Origin: Deltaproteobacteria bacterium
GTDB taxonomy: Bacteria; Myxococcota; Kuafuiibacteriia; Kuafuiibacteriales; Kuafuiibacteriaceae
Assembly: GCA_016713425.1 (NCBI GenBank)
Contig: JADJPE010000005.1
Coordinates: 2,542,001 to 2,606,000, forward strand
Direction of reading: 5' to 3'
Length of the DNA: 64,000 bases
In this document: positions 26,842 through 36,252 of the stretch, in pieces
How positions within the stretch are numbered: position 1 is the first letter of the stretch
Layout of the letters: each line of letters opens with the position of its first letter
Translations under genes and position numbers: made by a program
Notes under the pieces: generated by a model
What the model was told of the DNA's origin: nothing
Databases searched by the model: none
The model's input: only the letters and a program-made list of their open reading frames with translations

Positions 26842-27237
26842 TCACGCGTGCCGAGGATGTCCACCCTTCCGATTCGGCAGACCTACGATCCGCAGCTTTC
26901 TCGACGAGACGATCGTGGTTGATGGATCGCGGTCGACTTCTTTCAGAAGACGCAGCTTCGAGAGCACGACGCCACCCGCACGTATTCTCGACTCGATCTT
27001 TGTGCCGAACTTCCGACCCACCGATTCGAAATTTGCCACGCACTCGTTGCTCTTCGCAACAACCTTTTGCTGATCGCCCTCAGTGAGCACCGTTTCGAGC
27101 CCGACGATGGGTCGAGATCCGGAAACCGACGTCATCTGCCTACCACGTACTCGAATACGTACGACGGCCGAAGTGAGACCGCATCGACGGATCGTCGATC
27201 CGTAGCGTTGCTCCACTTCAAGCTCGAAATCGGTCAC
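26842..27237 (-). CDS. Possible small protein, 131 aa (weak)
   Basis: GTG start, no clear ribosome site. The predicted product alternates charged strands and helices (FELEVEQRYGS, VVRIRVRGRQMTS, SKLRLLKEVD) and ends in a basic tail. It has balanced composition, unlike most random frames here, but lower third-position GC than its neighbours. No family recognised. It lies immediately upstream of the PBP1a gene on the same strand, so it could be a small leader gene or chance. Confidence 0.4.
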   Translation of the reverse strand: MTDFELEVEQRYGSTIRRCGLTSAVVRIRVRGRQMTSVSGSRPIVGLETVLTEGDQQKVVAKSNECVANFESVGRKFGTKIESRIRAGGVVLSKLRLLKEVDRDPSTTIVSSRKLRIVGLPNRKGGHPRHA

Positions 27238-27649
27238 TCACGACCGCGACTTCGGGGCTGCTGACGAAATGATGGGCGATCATCAGGCCTCTCGAGGCGC
27301 GGCGTCCGTTGAGGCGCAGCGTCCGCTGAGGCGCAGCGTCCGTTGAGGCGCAGCGTCCGTTGAGGCGCAGCGCCGTTGAGGCGCAGCGCCGTTGAGGCGC
27401 ACCGTAGGACCGGGGCACCATCGCACCATCGCACCGAAGTACGACCGCTCCGTCGATCGGTCGGTCTGCCGGTCTGCCGCGCCGCTGCCGCGGCGCGATG
27501 CGTCGAGCCGTTCAGTCGGTGCCCGACCCAACGAGTCATTTTCTGGCGACTTGAGGCCATGGCCCCCGATGCGCACCTCGCGAGTCCCTATGCACCAACA
27601 TCCGACATGACCCTAGAAACCGAGCAGTCGCGACGGCCTAAAGGCGACC
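27238..27649. other. Intergenic region with a repeat array, no gene seen
   Basis: About 410 bp upstream of the pseudo-receiver coiled-coil gene. Its centre is the 16/17-bp tandem array (27291-27403). Frames crossing it on both strands are products of the repeat. The stretch after it contains a GC-rich part (gccgcgccgctgccgcggcg) that could fold, and no other feature. A promoter for the plus-strand gene must lie here, but I cannot point to it. Confidence 0.5.
27291..27403. repeat. Non-coding tandem array, unit 17/16 bp (gttgaggcgcagcgtcc)
   Basis: Seven head-to-tail copies: a degenerate one at 27291-27307, three of 17 bp (27308-27358), two of 16 bp lacking one base (27359-27374 and 27375-27390) and a partial copy to 27403. 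The unit length is not a multiple of three and changes within the array, unlike the coding repeats elsewhere in the window. It sits between divergent genes (PBP side and pseudo-receiver gene). Confidence 0.92.
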
Positions 27650-30600
27650 ATGGCTGAGAACGGGGGGGCGTCGTGGGGAGCCCGTACATTGATCGAGATT
27701 TCTCGCAGGGATAGCTTGGACACCCCTGTGCCGAAGAACGCGTTTATCATCGACCACGACGAGGACTTCGCCAAGAAGATCGCCGCGATATTGAAGGCCG
27801 ACGGCCTTCAGGTGTCCATCGCGGACGGTTCGCGCGATCCGGTCAATGCGATTCGGCTCGAGCGTCCCGATGTGCTCCTCGTGCGCGCCGAGGGGGTCGA
27901 AGAGAAATCTGGATTCTCGCTATGTAATCAAGTCAAGAAGAACAAGCGCCTGTCCGGAACACGTGTCGTCATCTACAGCACCGACGGCGATTCTGCGCGA
28001 CTCGAGGCGCATCGAAGTCAAGAAGCGCCCGCGGATGCGTATCTTACGCTCTCGACTCAGGCGCCATACCATTTCGATGATCTGCGGATCGTGGTTCGCG
28101 AAGTGCTCTTTCCCCCGGGCGGCTCCGAAACGCCCCCGCCCCTCCCGGCGCCGAAGGACGACGTACGCCCCGTGACCAAGGAGGACGACGCGTTCATCGA
28201 GCAGGTCCTGGACTCATTGTCGGGCAGTACGGCCGCCGACAGCGTCGAGGCCGAGCCTCCGCGACCGAGGAGCGGGTCTTTGAGCGGCCGGCGGACCAGC
28301 GCCGATGCCAAGCTCGACATGCTCCGCCAGAAGCTACGCCAACGTGAGCAGGAGCTCGCGAAGGTCATGGAGATGTATCGGGCGAAAGAGCGCGAGTACC
28401 ACGAGTGGGACGAGCGCCTGATAGAGAAGGACGTCGAGGCTCAATCTCTGCGCATGACGATCGAAGAGCTCGCGGCGGCGGGCGAGGCGGTCCAAAATGA
28501 GCTCGAGCGGCGGACGCATGAGTTCAACGAATCCTTCCAGGCGCTTGTGGATGAGCAGCAGGAGCGAGAGCTTGCGCTTCGGAACGTCCTGACGGCTCGC
28601 GAGCAAGACCTCGAACAGGTACGTGCCGACGCCCATACCGTAGAAGCGACACTCCGCGAGCGGATCGATGACCTCGAGCGATCGGTCTCCGCCCTCACGG
28701 AGGCGAAGGCGGCGATCGATATCGCGGCCGCGGATCTCGATCGCCAACTCGCTGAACGCACAGCAAGCCTCGCCTCGACGACGACGCGTCTCGACGAGAC
28801 GGAAAGGAATCGCCAGTCTCTGTCCGAAACCTGTGCGCGCCAGCTCGAATCACTGCGTAGACAGGGTGAGGATCACGCGTCGCTCGAGGCCGTGGTGGTG
28901 TCGCTGCGAACCGAGCTGACCGAGACCCGCGAGGAGATCGACAAACGCGCGCGTCAGCAGCGGTTCGAAATCGAAGCAAAGGACGAGCTCTTTCGAGCCG
29001 TTCGTGCCGATTTCTCGGAGGCGGAAGCCTCCTTCACGCAGCTCGAGGCCGATTTGCGTCGCGACGTCGACCGCCTGTCGGGCGACCTCGAGGAGCGAAC
29101 GGCCGAGCGCGATGCGACCGTGCACCAGCGAGACGCGCTCGAGCGAGATCTTCGCGAGACCGCCGAGCGAGCTGCGAGCACGGAGGCTGTCCTTCGCGCC
29201 GAGATTTCGTCGCTGACGGCCGAACTCGACCAGGAAAGACGGGAGCACGAAACGACGCGGTCTTCCCTCGGCGCAGAGCTCGACGCAGCGGGCCGCCGCT
29301 ACGATGTGCTCGCGGCCGACCGAGAAACACAGCTTCGGGAAGCGGCCGAGCAGCAAGCCGATCTCACGGCGCGACTTGGCGATCGCGATGCGCATATTGC
29401 GTCACTCGAGGTCGAGCTGGCGGACGTTACGAGTCAGGCCTCGGCCCTCGAGGCTTCGCTCCGTGCGGATGTCGCCCAACTCGAGCACGACCTCGCCGAG
29501 CAGACGCAAGCCGCCACCGACGCGAGAGCCTCTTTCGAAGCCCAGCTCTTTGAGCTCGACGCAACGGTTGCCCGCCTCACGGCCGAGCGTGACGATGTGA
29601 CGTCGAAGCTCGAGCGCGCGCGGGACGAGGCGGCCGTCCTGCGAACGCAAATTCAGACCCTCGAAGAGAACCTCACCGCCGAAGGACTTCGCTTCGACGA
29701 GCTCTCACAGCAAGCCAGCGAAGAGAAAGCCGCGCTCGAGGACAAGCTGGCCGAGACCGAGATCGAGCTCGACGTGGCGCGCAGCGAAGCGACGGCGATG
29801 GAGCAAGGCCTCCGGGCGAAGGTCGCGTCGCTGGAGGCCGAGGCGGCGGAGCATGTCCGCCGAATCGAAGACCTTGCGCGTTCGCTCCAGCTCGAGCAGC
29901 GGGACCGCACCACGGCCGAGGCGTCGAACGCTGAGCTCAAGGCAGACCTTGCGTCGACGCGCGGACAGCTCGAATCGACGGCGACGACCCTGCGCGAGAC
30001 GGAGCGAGAGCTCAACAGCGTTCGCGAGACCCTCGCGCTTCGTGAAGGACGCATCGCCGAGATTCAAGACGTGCTCGCCGACGAGCGACGCGAGAATGAG
30101 AAGAAGGATGACGCGCTCGCCGGACTCAGGACCGAGCTCGGGCTCCGCGGCGCCGAGGTGGGACGCCTTGAGGGGAAGGTCGCAATTCTCGAAGAGAACG
30201 TGGGCACGATGCGCACGGAGCAGGCCGATCTCGAAGAGCGCCTCGGTCTCGCGCAGAGCGAGCTTGCGTCGCGGCAGGCGGACCTCGCTTCGGCACGGAC
30301 CGAGGCGAGCGAGCGGTCGACGCGGCTCGAGGAGCTGACACGTACGCACATGGCGCAGGCTCAAGACCTTGCCGAGGTGAGACGGCAGGTCGCTGAGCTT
30401 CTCGATGAGCACGAGCAGCTCACCGTGGATCGCGACACGGCACGCGCCGAAGCGTCGGAGCGCGCGACTCGTCTCGAGGAGACGAGCACGATGTTGAACA
30501 GCCGAGAGCGAGAGCTCGAGAAGCTACGCGCCCAGAACACGCAGCTCCTCGGTGAGCGAGACCGTCTCACGGCGGCGCGGGACGCTCTCGAGCAGGAGAG

Positions 30601-32443
30601 AAAGCGCCTCGCGTCAGACCTCGAGATCACCTCGCTCAAGCGCGAGGAGCTTTCGTCAGACCTCGATACGACCGAGACGGCGCGCATCGAGCTTACGGCA
30701 AGCCTGGCTCGGGCCGAGGAGGCTCTCAGTCGATTGCAGGGCGAGTTCGAACGTTCTCGTGCCGAGTGGACATCGTCTCGAGAAGAACTTGCGCAGGAGC
30801 GGGACAAGGTTCGCGGTCGCTTGACGGAACTCGGGCAGGAGCTCGATCGAACGCGCGACGAGCGCGAGGAGGCGCGAAACGCGAAGCTTCGGCTCGAGGA
30901 GCAATCGGCGGCGCGAATCGAACAAGATCGGATCCAGATCGAAGCGCTTCAGCACGCGAATCGCGAGCTCAACGAAGCCGCGCGTCTTCGGAGCGATGAG
31001 CTCGGTCGGGCGCTCGAGGAACTGCGGACGGAGCTCCGAACGACGATCGAGGAGCTCGACATCGCGCGTCGCGCGCTCGAGGTCGAACAGCAGAAGACGT
31101 CCACGCTTTCGCGAGAGAAGGAGGCTTTGGCGACGGACTTCGAGCGGCTCGGCGAGGAACGGAAGGCCTTCGAAGACCGGAGTGCAGGGGAACGGGCGAA
31201 CCTCGAGCTCTCAATCGTCGAGCTGCAAGAGAAGCTCGAAGCTGAGACGAGTGCGCGCACGAGCGAGGCATCGGCCGCCGTACAACTACGGCGCGAGCTC
31301 GAGGCTCGGCTCGAGCGCATATCTCACGAGCTGGCGGTCGAACGAGAGCACAAGACCGTCGACACGAAGCGGACGGCGGACGAAATCGCGACCCTCTCTC
31401 AGCGTCTGCAAGAAACAACCGAACGCGCTTCGCAGCTCTCCGCTTCCATGAAGGAGGCGGCGGCCCACCACGAGGCCGATACGAAGGCCTTGGCGCTCGA
31501 GCTTGCGGGTGCGAAGGAAAAGCTCGCTGCGCGCAAGGCGGAACTCACTCAAGCCCAACGAGAGCTCGATGAGCTCAATGCTGAGATCGAAACCCAGCGG
31601 CGCGAACGAGACGAAGTCGAGTCGAGACTCGACGAGGCGCAGGAAGACTACGTTCGGCAACTACGCGAAAAGGACGAGCAGCACGCGAGGGAGGTTGAGG
31701 AGCTGCGCCGCGCAGCCCTCGATGCGAAGCGGCGAGAGAAGGCTTCGCAGATGACCGCGGCGCGCCTGACCGATCGGGTGCAAAAGCTCGAGACGCAAAA
31801 GCCCAGCAAGACGGCGGCTCAAGTCGACTTCGAGTCGTTCATGTCGCAATTCGGCGAATCGCGCTCGAGTCGGAGCGGACGCCCCGGGCCTTCGTCGTCG
31901 GTGCCGCCGACGACGTCCGCAACGTCGTCGACGCCGACCGCAGACAGCGATGAACCGAAGCCGTCGCGTTCGTCGCCTCCGCCGATCCCTCGTTCACGGG
32001 GGGGGGATGCCGGCAAACGTGAACGTGCAGGCGGCGCGACGTCAACGAAGGGTTCGAGTTCGAGTTCGGGTTCGAGTTCGAGTTCGAGTGCGGGCGGAGC
32101 GCGGAGCGCCAAGCCGGCGAGCGCTGAGGCCACTTTGGAGGAGGCGTTGCCGACGCCACTGCCGGTGGGTGCGGAGGACGACGACGTGACGTTGGTCGCG
32201 AACCTTGCGGACCCCGCGGATCTCCTCGCGTTCGAAGCGGAACCGGGCGCTGGGGCCCGAGTCCCGGTCACCGCGAGTGCCGATGATCGCGATACCGACG
32301 GTGCTCGCCAGCTGAGCCGTGAGGAGAGGTCGGCCCTGGGGGCCGCGGCCGAGCGCAAGGCTTCGACCGCCAGCGGACGTCCTGGGGACGAGGAGTCCGA
32401 GGACTTTCTTGCCGCCTTTGACCGTGCCATCCGGAAGGATTGA
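27650..32443 (+). CDS. AglZ/FrzS-like pseudo-receiver coiled-coil protein
   Basis: 1597 aa. Residues ~29-150 form a response-regulator receiver fold with an acidic start (D35-H-D-E) but without its active residues: the phospho-acceptor position is Arg79 (PDVLLVR) and the conserved Lys is replaced by Leu134 (AYLTLS). Residues ~220-1400 are an almost continuous Glu/Arg/Ala/Leu coiled coil. A Ser/Pro/Gly-rich disordered tail (~1405-1500) and an acidic end follow. This is the architecture of Myxococcus AglZ and FrzS, polarity proteins for gliding and twitching motility; orthology is inferred, not shown. The ATG at 27650 follows AAGG by 6 nt. The BamD-like gene begins at or just after its stop. 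Confidence 0.8.
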   Translation: MAENGGASWGARTLIEISRRDSLDTPVPKNAFIIDHDEDFAKKIAAILKADGLQVSIADGSRDPVNAIRLERPDVLLVRAEGVEEKSGFSLCNQVKKNKRLSGTRVVIYSTDGDSARLEAHRSQEAPADAYLTLSTQAPYHFDDLRIVVREVLFPPGGSETPPPLPAPKDDVRPVTKEDDAFIEQVLDSLSGSTAADSVEAEPPRPRSGSLSGRRTSADAKLDMLRQKLRQREQELAKVMEMYRAKEREYHEWDERLIEKDVEAQSLRMTIEELAAAGEAVQNELERRTHEFNESFQALVDEQQERELALRNVLTAREQDLEQVRADAHTVEATLRERIDDLERSVSALTEAKAAIDIAAADLDRQLAERTASLASTTTRLDETERNRQSLSETCARQLESLRRQGEDHASLEAVVVSLRTELTETREEIDKRARQQRFEIEAKDELFRAVRADFSEAEASFTQLEADLRRDVDRLSGDLEERTAERDATVHQRDALERDLRETAERAASTEAVLRAEISSLTAELDQERREHETTRSSLGAELDAAGRRYDVLAADRETQLREAAEQQADLTARLGDRDAHIASLEVELADVTSQASALEASLRADVAQLEHDLAEQTQAATDARASFEAQLFELDATVARLTAERDDVTSKLERARDEAAVLRTQIQTLEENLTAEGLRFDELSQQASEEKAALEDKLAETEIELDVARSEATAMEQGLRAKVASLEAEAAEHVRRIEDLARSLQLEQRDRTTAEASNAELKADLASTRGQLESTATTLRETERELNSVRETLALREGRIAEIQDVLADERRENEKKDDALAGLRTELGLRGAEVGRLEGKVAILEENVGTMRTEQADLEERLGLAQSELASRQADLASARTEASERSTRLEELTRTHMAQAQDLAEVRRQVAELLDEHEQLTVDRDTARAEASERATRLEETSTMLNSRERELEKLRAQNTQLLGERDRLTAARDALEQERKRLASDLEITSLKREELSSDLDTTETARIELTASLARAEEALSRLQGEFERSRAEWTSSREELAQERDKVRGRLTELGQELDRTRDEREEARNAKLRLEEQSAARIEQDRIQIEALQHANRELNEAARLRSDELGRALEELRTELRTTIEELDIARRALEVEQQKTSTLSREKEALATDFERLGEERKAFEDRSAGERANLELSIVELQEKLEAETSARTSEASAAVQLRRELEARLERISHELAVEREHKTVDTKRTADEIATLSQRLQETTERASQLSASMKEAAAHHEADTKALALELAGAKEKLAARKAELTQAQRELDELNAEIETQRRERDEVESRLDEAQEDYVRQLREKDEQHAREVEELRRAALDAKRREKASQMTAARLTDRVQKLETQKPSKTAAQVDFESFMSQFGESRSSRSGRPGPSSSVPPTTSATSSTPTADSDEPKPSRSSPPPIPRSRGGDAGKRERAGGATSTKGSSSSSGSSSSSSAGGARSAKPASAEATLEEALPTPLPVGAEDDDVTLVANLADPADLLAFEAEPGAGARVPVTASADDRDTDGARQLSREERSALGAAAERKASTASGRPGDEESEDFLAAFDRAIRKD
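31998..32006 (+). repeat. Nine-G homopolymer inside the coiled-coil protein gene
   Basis: Nine consecutive G within codons for R-G-G-D near residue 1450, in the disordered tail. Homopolymeric G runs of this length are rare inside high-GC coding sequence and are sites of replication slippage; a +1 or -1 change would alter only the tail and C-terminus. Confidence 0.9.
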
Positions 32444-32514
32444 GCGGGAAGGATCGAGGCCGCGACGGTTTCAGGGCTAGGTCTCTTTCGTTCGCTCGTG
32501 CTAGCCAAGCGTGG

Positions 32515-33660
32515 ATGGGGTTTAAGGGGTTCAGGTCTTTCAACGGGCTTTCTTGGGGGCCATCTTGGGGCTGGGGACGCGCGACGAGCGTTCTGGCGCT
32601 CGGGGTCGTCTGCTTGACACCCCTTGCGTGCGCCAGCTCGGCGGGATCGCAGACGGCGTCGAGTGGCCGCGCGCAGCCGAGTGGCGAGGCGGGGTCTGGT
32701 GACCGAGTCCAAGGCGAAGGCGAGGAGGACATCGACCAAGCGGCCGGCGACCCGGATGAATTGGAAGCCTCGGCGGACTCCGAAGATTCGGACGACTCGG
32801 ACGACGATGAGACGCTCGAGCAGCTCGGTGCGTCCGCGCCGGCGCGTGGTGAAGCGCTGCCCTCGGTTTCGTTTCAGGCCACGGCCGAGGAAAACTGGAA
32901 GGCGGGCGAAGCGGAGTTCGAGGATGAGGAGTATCTTGCCGCTCAGAGATATTACGCGTTCATCAGAAGCAAGTTTCCATATTCTTCCTACGCGGTGCTT
33001 GCCGAGGTTCGGATTGCCGACTGTCAAGCGGCGCGCGGTCGGTTCATCGAGGCGATCGACTCGTATCAGGACTTCGTGCGCCGACATCCGAGCCACAAGA
33101 AGACGCCGTACGCAATGTTCAAGATCGGCGAGTCATACCACGCTCAAATCCCAGGCGACTGGCTCTTGCTCCCACCATCCTACGAGAAGGATCAGGGCGC
33201 GGTTCAGCAGGCCGAGAAGACGCTCGGCGACTATCTCAAAAGATTCCCCAATCACGAGGATGCCGAGCGTGCGCGCGCGCTCCTTCGGGAGGTCCAGGGG
33301 AAGCTCGCCGCCCACGAACGTTTCGTCGCGGACTTCTATAAGAATCTAGAGAAAGATCGCGCCTACGTGGGGCGACTCGAGGTGCTCAGGAGGCAGTACG
33401 CGGAGGTTGCGCTCACGGACGAACTCCTCCTCGAGATCGCGACGGTCTGGGCAAGACTCAATGAGGTCGACAAAACGCGGAGCGCCGTCGAAGAACTGCA
33501 CGCAAAGTTCCCCGAGTCCAAGGTGGGCGCAAAGGCGGATGCGTTGATGAACAAGACGCTCGCCGCGGCCGCCGCCACCACGACCGCTACGCCGCCGAAC
33601 TCTCAGGCACCCGCGGCGCCTCAGGCGCCAACGCCCGACGACGATACGCCCGCCCCGTGA
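32515..33660 (+). CDS. bamD: BamD-like outer-membrane assembly lipoprotein
   Basis: 381 aa from ATG 32515; a TTG at 32440 overlapping the upstream stop would add 25 residues and translational coupling. Lipobox LTPLAC (~38) follows a hydrophobic core. Then comes an Asp/Glu/Ser-rich linker (~45-115) and five TPR-like helix pairs (EAEFEDEEYLAAQRYYAFIRSKFPYSSY..., IEAIDSYQDFVRRHPSHKK) matching BamD, the essential lipoprotein of the beta-barrel assembly machine. The C-terminus adds an Ala/Thr/Pro tail. The acidic linker is longer than in Escherichia coli BamD (~245 aa). Other TPR lipoproteins with the same repeat pattern (CpoB-like) are possible but fit less well. Confidence 0.8.
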   Translation: MGFKGFRSFNGLSWGPSWGWGRATSVLALGVVCLTPLACASSAGSQTASSGRAQPSGEAGSGDRVQGEGEEDIDQAAGDPDELEASADSEDSDDSDDDETLEQLGASAPARGEALPSVSFQATAEENWKAGEAEFEDEEYLAAQRYYAFIRSKFPYSSYAVLAEVRIADCQAARGRFIEAIDSYQDFVRRHPSHKKTPYAMFKIGESYHAQIPGDWLLLPPSYEKDQGAVQQAEKTLGDYLKRFPNHEDAERARALLREVQGKLAAHERFVADFYKNLEKDRAYVGRLEVLRRQYAEVALTDELLLEIATVWARLNEVDKTRSAVEELHAKFPESKVGAKADALMNKTLAAAAATTTATPPNSQAPAAPQAPTPDDDTPAP

Positions 33661-33700
33661 AAACAACTCGTGGCTTTGCGGCGGCTCGTGCAACCCAACG

Positions 33701-34057
33701 CTAGCCCTGTTTGCGGGCAGTCCCTGAGGCTCCCGTGTTTCGGGTGCGTGATGCCTTCGGGTCGGGTGGTGCACCGAGGTTGTCGAGGCCCTCTTCGAGT
33801 CGCTCGAGCGATTCGCCGACGCGCCGACCTGCACGACCCAAAGCGACGGCGCCGTCTCGCATCATGCGCGCCGTGGCCGCCCATTGGGCCCAGGTGACGG
33901 GCTGACCTTCGCCGCTCGATGTCTCGACGGCGTTGAACGACGTGGTCGCGCTGGCCGACGCGGTCGGGCCGGTTGATGCTGTCGTGCTGCCGCTGAGGGC
34001 GGACGATGGTGAAGATACAGGAGCTGTGTTTGCGCGGTGTGCGCCAATCGAAGGCAT
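33701..34057 (-). CDS. Small helical protein downstream of thrS
   Basis: 118 aa. The first ~45 residues are Ser/Thr/Ala-rich and probably disordered. A helical core follows (VTWAQWAATARMMRDGAVALGRAGRRVGESLERLEEGL), then a basic tail. Not recognised; no signal peptide. It sits 54 bp after thrS on the same strand and converges on the BamD-like gene. It looks more coding than the overlapping frames but lacks a clear ribosome site. Confidence 0.5.
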   Translation of the reverse strand: MPSIGAHRANTAPVSSPSSALSGSTTASTGPTASASATTSFNAVETSSGEGQPVTWAQWAATARMMRDGAVALGRAGRRVGESLERLEEGLDNLGAPPDPKASRTRNTGASGTARKQG

Positions 34058-34111
34058 GAACCCAGTATCGGTGCGGTGGGGTCCGTTGATGTGCGGTTCT
34101 TACGGCACAAT

Positions 34112-36121
34112 CTAGGCGGCGGCCTGAGTTGATGGGGCCGCACCGGTGTTGGGTGGCTGTGCCTCGCGGCCGACCTCGGAGACGAAGGCATCGAAGGCCA
34201 TTTCTCCGAGTTCTCCTCGGTCGCGCGAACGCACGTTGACTGTCCCGTTGTTGACCTCCTTCTCTCCCACCACGAGCGCGTATGGGATCTTCTGGAGGCT
34301 CGCCAGGCGGATTTTGTAGCCCACCCGATCATCTTTGAGGTTCGTCTCGGCTCTCAGGCCGGCCGCTCGCAGGCGGTTGGTCGTTGCGATCGCATAGTCA
34401 TTGAACTTCTCGCTCACCGGCAGCACTTGGATCTGCAGCGGCGCCAACCAAGTCGGGAACTTGGCGGCGTAGTTCTCGATGATGATCCCCATGAACCGCT
34501 CGAGGCTTCCATAGCACGCGCGGTGGATCATGACCGGTGTATGTCGCTGCCCATCCGCACCCACGTAGGTCAGTCCGAATCGGCTCGGCATCGAGAAGTC
34601 CATTTGGATGGTTCCACACTGCCACGATCGCTTCAGTACGTCGCGAATGTGGAAGTCGATCTTCGGACCGTAGAATGCGCCATCCCCTTCGTTGATCTGA
34701 TACTCGATGCTCGCTGCATCGAGCGCGGCCTTAAGAGCACCTTCGGCTCGGTCCCAGATCGCGTCGTCGCCGATCCGCTTCTCTGGTCGCGTCGACAGCT
34801 CGATGCGGACATCGTTCAGGTCAAAGGCGCTGTAGACGTCTTTGAAGAACTGGATGAGCATGCGGACCTCATCCGCAATCTGATCAGGCGTACAAAAATG
34901 ATGGGCGTCGTCTTGGGTGAAGGCTTGAACCCGAAACAACCCGTGTCGAACGCCCGACATTTCGCGACGGTGCACGAGGCCCATCTCCGCGATGCGCAGC
35001 GGGAACTCATTGTGTGAGTGGGTCTTGCTTCGATACAGCACCAAGTGGCCCGGACAGTTCATGGGCTTCACAGCCATCGGCCGCTCCTCGTCGACGTTGT
35101 CGTGGATGACCTCGGCCTGCTTTTCATCCCGAAGCTTGAGCTTCGTGAAGAACATGTTCTCCATGTAGTTGTCGTAGTGACCAGAGGTATGCCACAGCGA
35201 TTCCGAGAGGATGAGCGGGGTTCGCACTTCCTGATAGCCACGACTCCGCAGCAAGCTCCGCATGTAGTCCTGGAGCGAGTTGAACAGGGTTGCGCCTCGC
35301 GGCAAGAAGAACGGAAACCCGGGCGCCTCTTCGCTGAAGGTGAAGAGCTCCAAGTTCTCGCCGAGCACGCGGTGATCGCGCTTTTTCGCTTCCTCGATCA
35401 GGTCGAGGTATTCCTTCAAATCTTCTTTGGTAAAGAACGCTGTGCCGTAAACGCGTGTGAGCTGCTCCCGTTGGGCGTCTCCCCGCCAATAGGCGCCGGC
35501 CACGCGTGTGAGCTTCACGTTCTTCAAGAACCCAGTGTCCGGGACGTGCGGTCCCCGACAGAGGTCGATGAAATCGCCGTGCTTGTAGAAAGAGAGCACT
35601 TCGTCGCGCCCCTTCACACCCTCGACGATCTCCAGCTTGAACTTGTTGGCGCCGCCATCGATGCCCTTGTAGCGCGCGAAATTCTCGTCGGCGTCGTCGC
35701 GTACTTCGCAGCGCGAAAAAGGAAGGCCTGCCTTCGCAATCTGGGCCATCTCACGCTCGATCGGCTCGAAGTCATCAGGGGTGAGCTTCCCCTCCGGCAA
35801 GTAGATGTCGTAGTAGAAGCCGTCTTGCACCACGGGCCCGATGGTGAGCTGGGCCTTCGGAAACAGCCGAAGGATCGCGTCAGCCATGAGGTGCGCCGCC
35901 GAGTGGCGCAAGATCTCGAGGGCTTCCGGATCTTTCTTGGTCAAGATGGCGACGGCGTCGCCGTCCTCGAGGTGATGACTAACATCCACCAGCCGATCCG
36001 CAACCTTGCCCGCCACCGCCGCTTTGGCGAGCCCGGGACCGATCGATTTGGCCAAGTCGAGGACTGTGGCGCCGTCCTCAAGTGAGCGAATGCTTCCATC
36101 GGGAAGCGACACGTTGATCAT
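34112..36121 (-). CDS. thrS: Threonyl-tRNA synthetase
   Basis: 669 aa from ATG 36121, preceded by GGGGAG at good spacing; longer upstream frames are not conserved. TGS domain (1-62: INVSLPDGSIRSLEDGATV); editing/SAD domain with the HSAAHLMADAIL zinc-site motif (~88) and the RGPHVPDTGFLK region; class II catalytic core with FPFFLPRGATLFNSL (motif 1), EMGLVHRREMSGVRHGLFRVQ (motif 2) and a RACYGSLERFMGI end (motif 3); C-terminal anticodon-binding domain (IQVLPVSEKFNDYA...YALVVGEKEVNNGTVNVRSR). It charges tRNA-Thr in the cytoplasm. Normal length. Appended end is short and Ala-rich. Confidence 0.97.
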   Translation of the reverse strand: MINVSLPDGSIRSLEDGATVLDLAKSIGPGLAKAAVAGKVADRLVDVSHHLEDGDAVAILTKKDPEALEILRHSAAHLMADAILRLFPKAQLTIGPVVQDGFYYDIYLPEGKLTPDDFEPIEREMAQIAKAGLPFSRCEVRDDADENFARYKGIDGGANKFKLEIVEGVKGRDEVLSFYKHGDFIDLCRGPHVPDTGFLKNVKLTRVAGAYWRGDAQREQLTRVYGTAFFTKEDLKEYLDLIEEAKKRDHRVLGENLELFTFSEEAPGFPFFLPRGATLFNSLQDYMRSLLRSRGYQEVRTPLILSESLWHTSGHYDNYMENMFFTKLKLRDEKQAEVIHDNVDEERPMAVKPMNCPGHLVLYRSKTHSHNEFPLRIAEMGLVHRREMSGVRHGLFRVQAFTQDDAHHFCTPDQIADEVRMLIQFFKDVYSAFDLNDVRIELSTRPEKRIGDDAIWDRAEGALKAALDAASIEYQINEGDGAFYGPKIDFHIRDVLKRSWQCGTIQMDFSMPSRFGLTYVGADGQRHTPVMIHRACYGSLERFMGIIIENYAAKFPTWLAPLQIQVLPVSEKFNDYAIATTNRLRAAGLRAETNLKDDRVGYKIRLASLQKIPYALVVGEKEVNNGTVNVRSRDRGELGEMAFDAFVSEVGREAQPPNTGAAPSTQAAA

Positions 36122-36252
36122 CTGATTCTCCCCGCGGGACGGACACACCCGCCCTCGCAAAAAACTTCGACGGACACCCCCGCCGAAAGTCGCGTTTGAG
36201 CATAGTCCGGACGGAGCAATAAGTCGACAGCCAAGATCGGCTACGAGGTCGG

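Noticed and set aside
27291..27403. The tandem array as a CRISPR-like locus
   Set aside because: Repeats are directly adjacent with no spacers, and no cas genes are nearby.
31819..33096. Long minus-strand frame (425 codons) over the end of the coiled-coil gene and the BamD-like gene
   Set aside because: Arg/Ser/Pro-rich antisense shadow of high-GC coding DNA; no domain and both plus-strand genes are clear.
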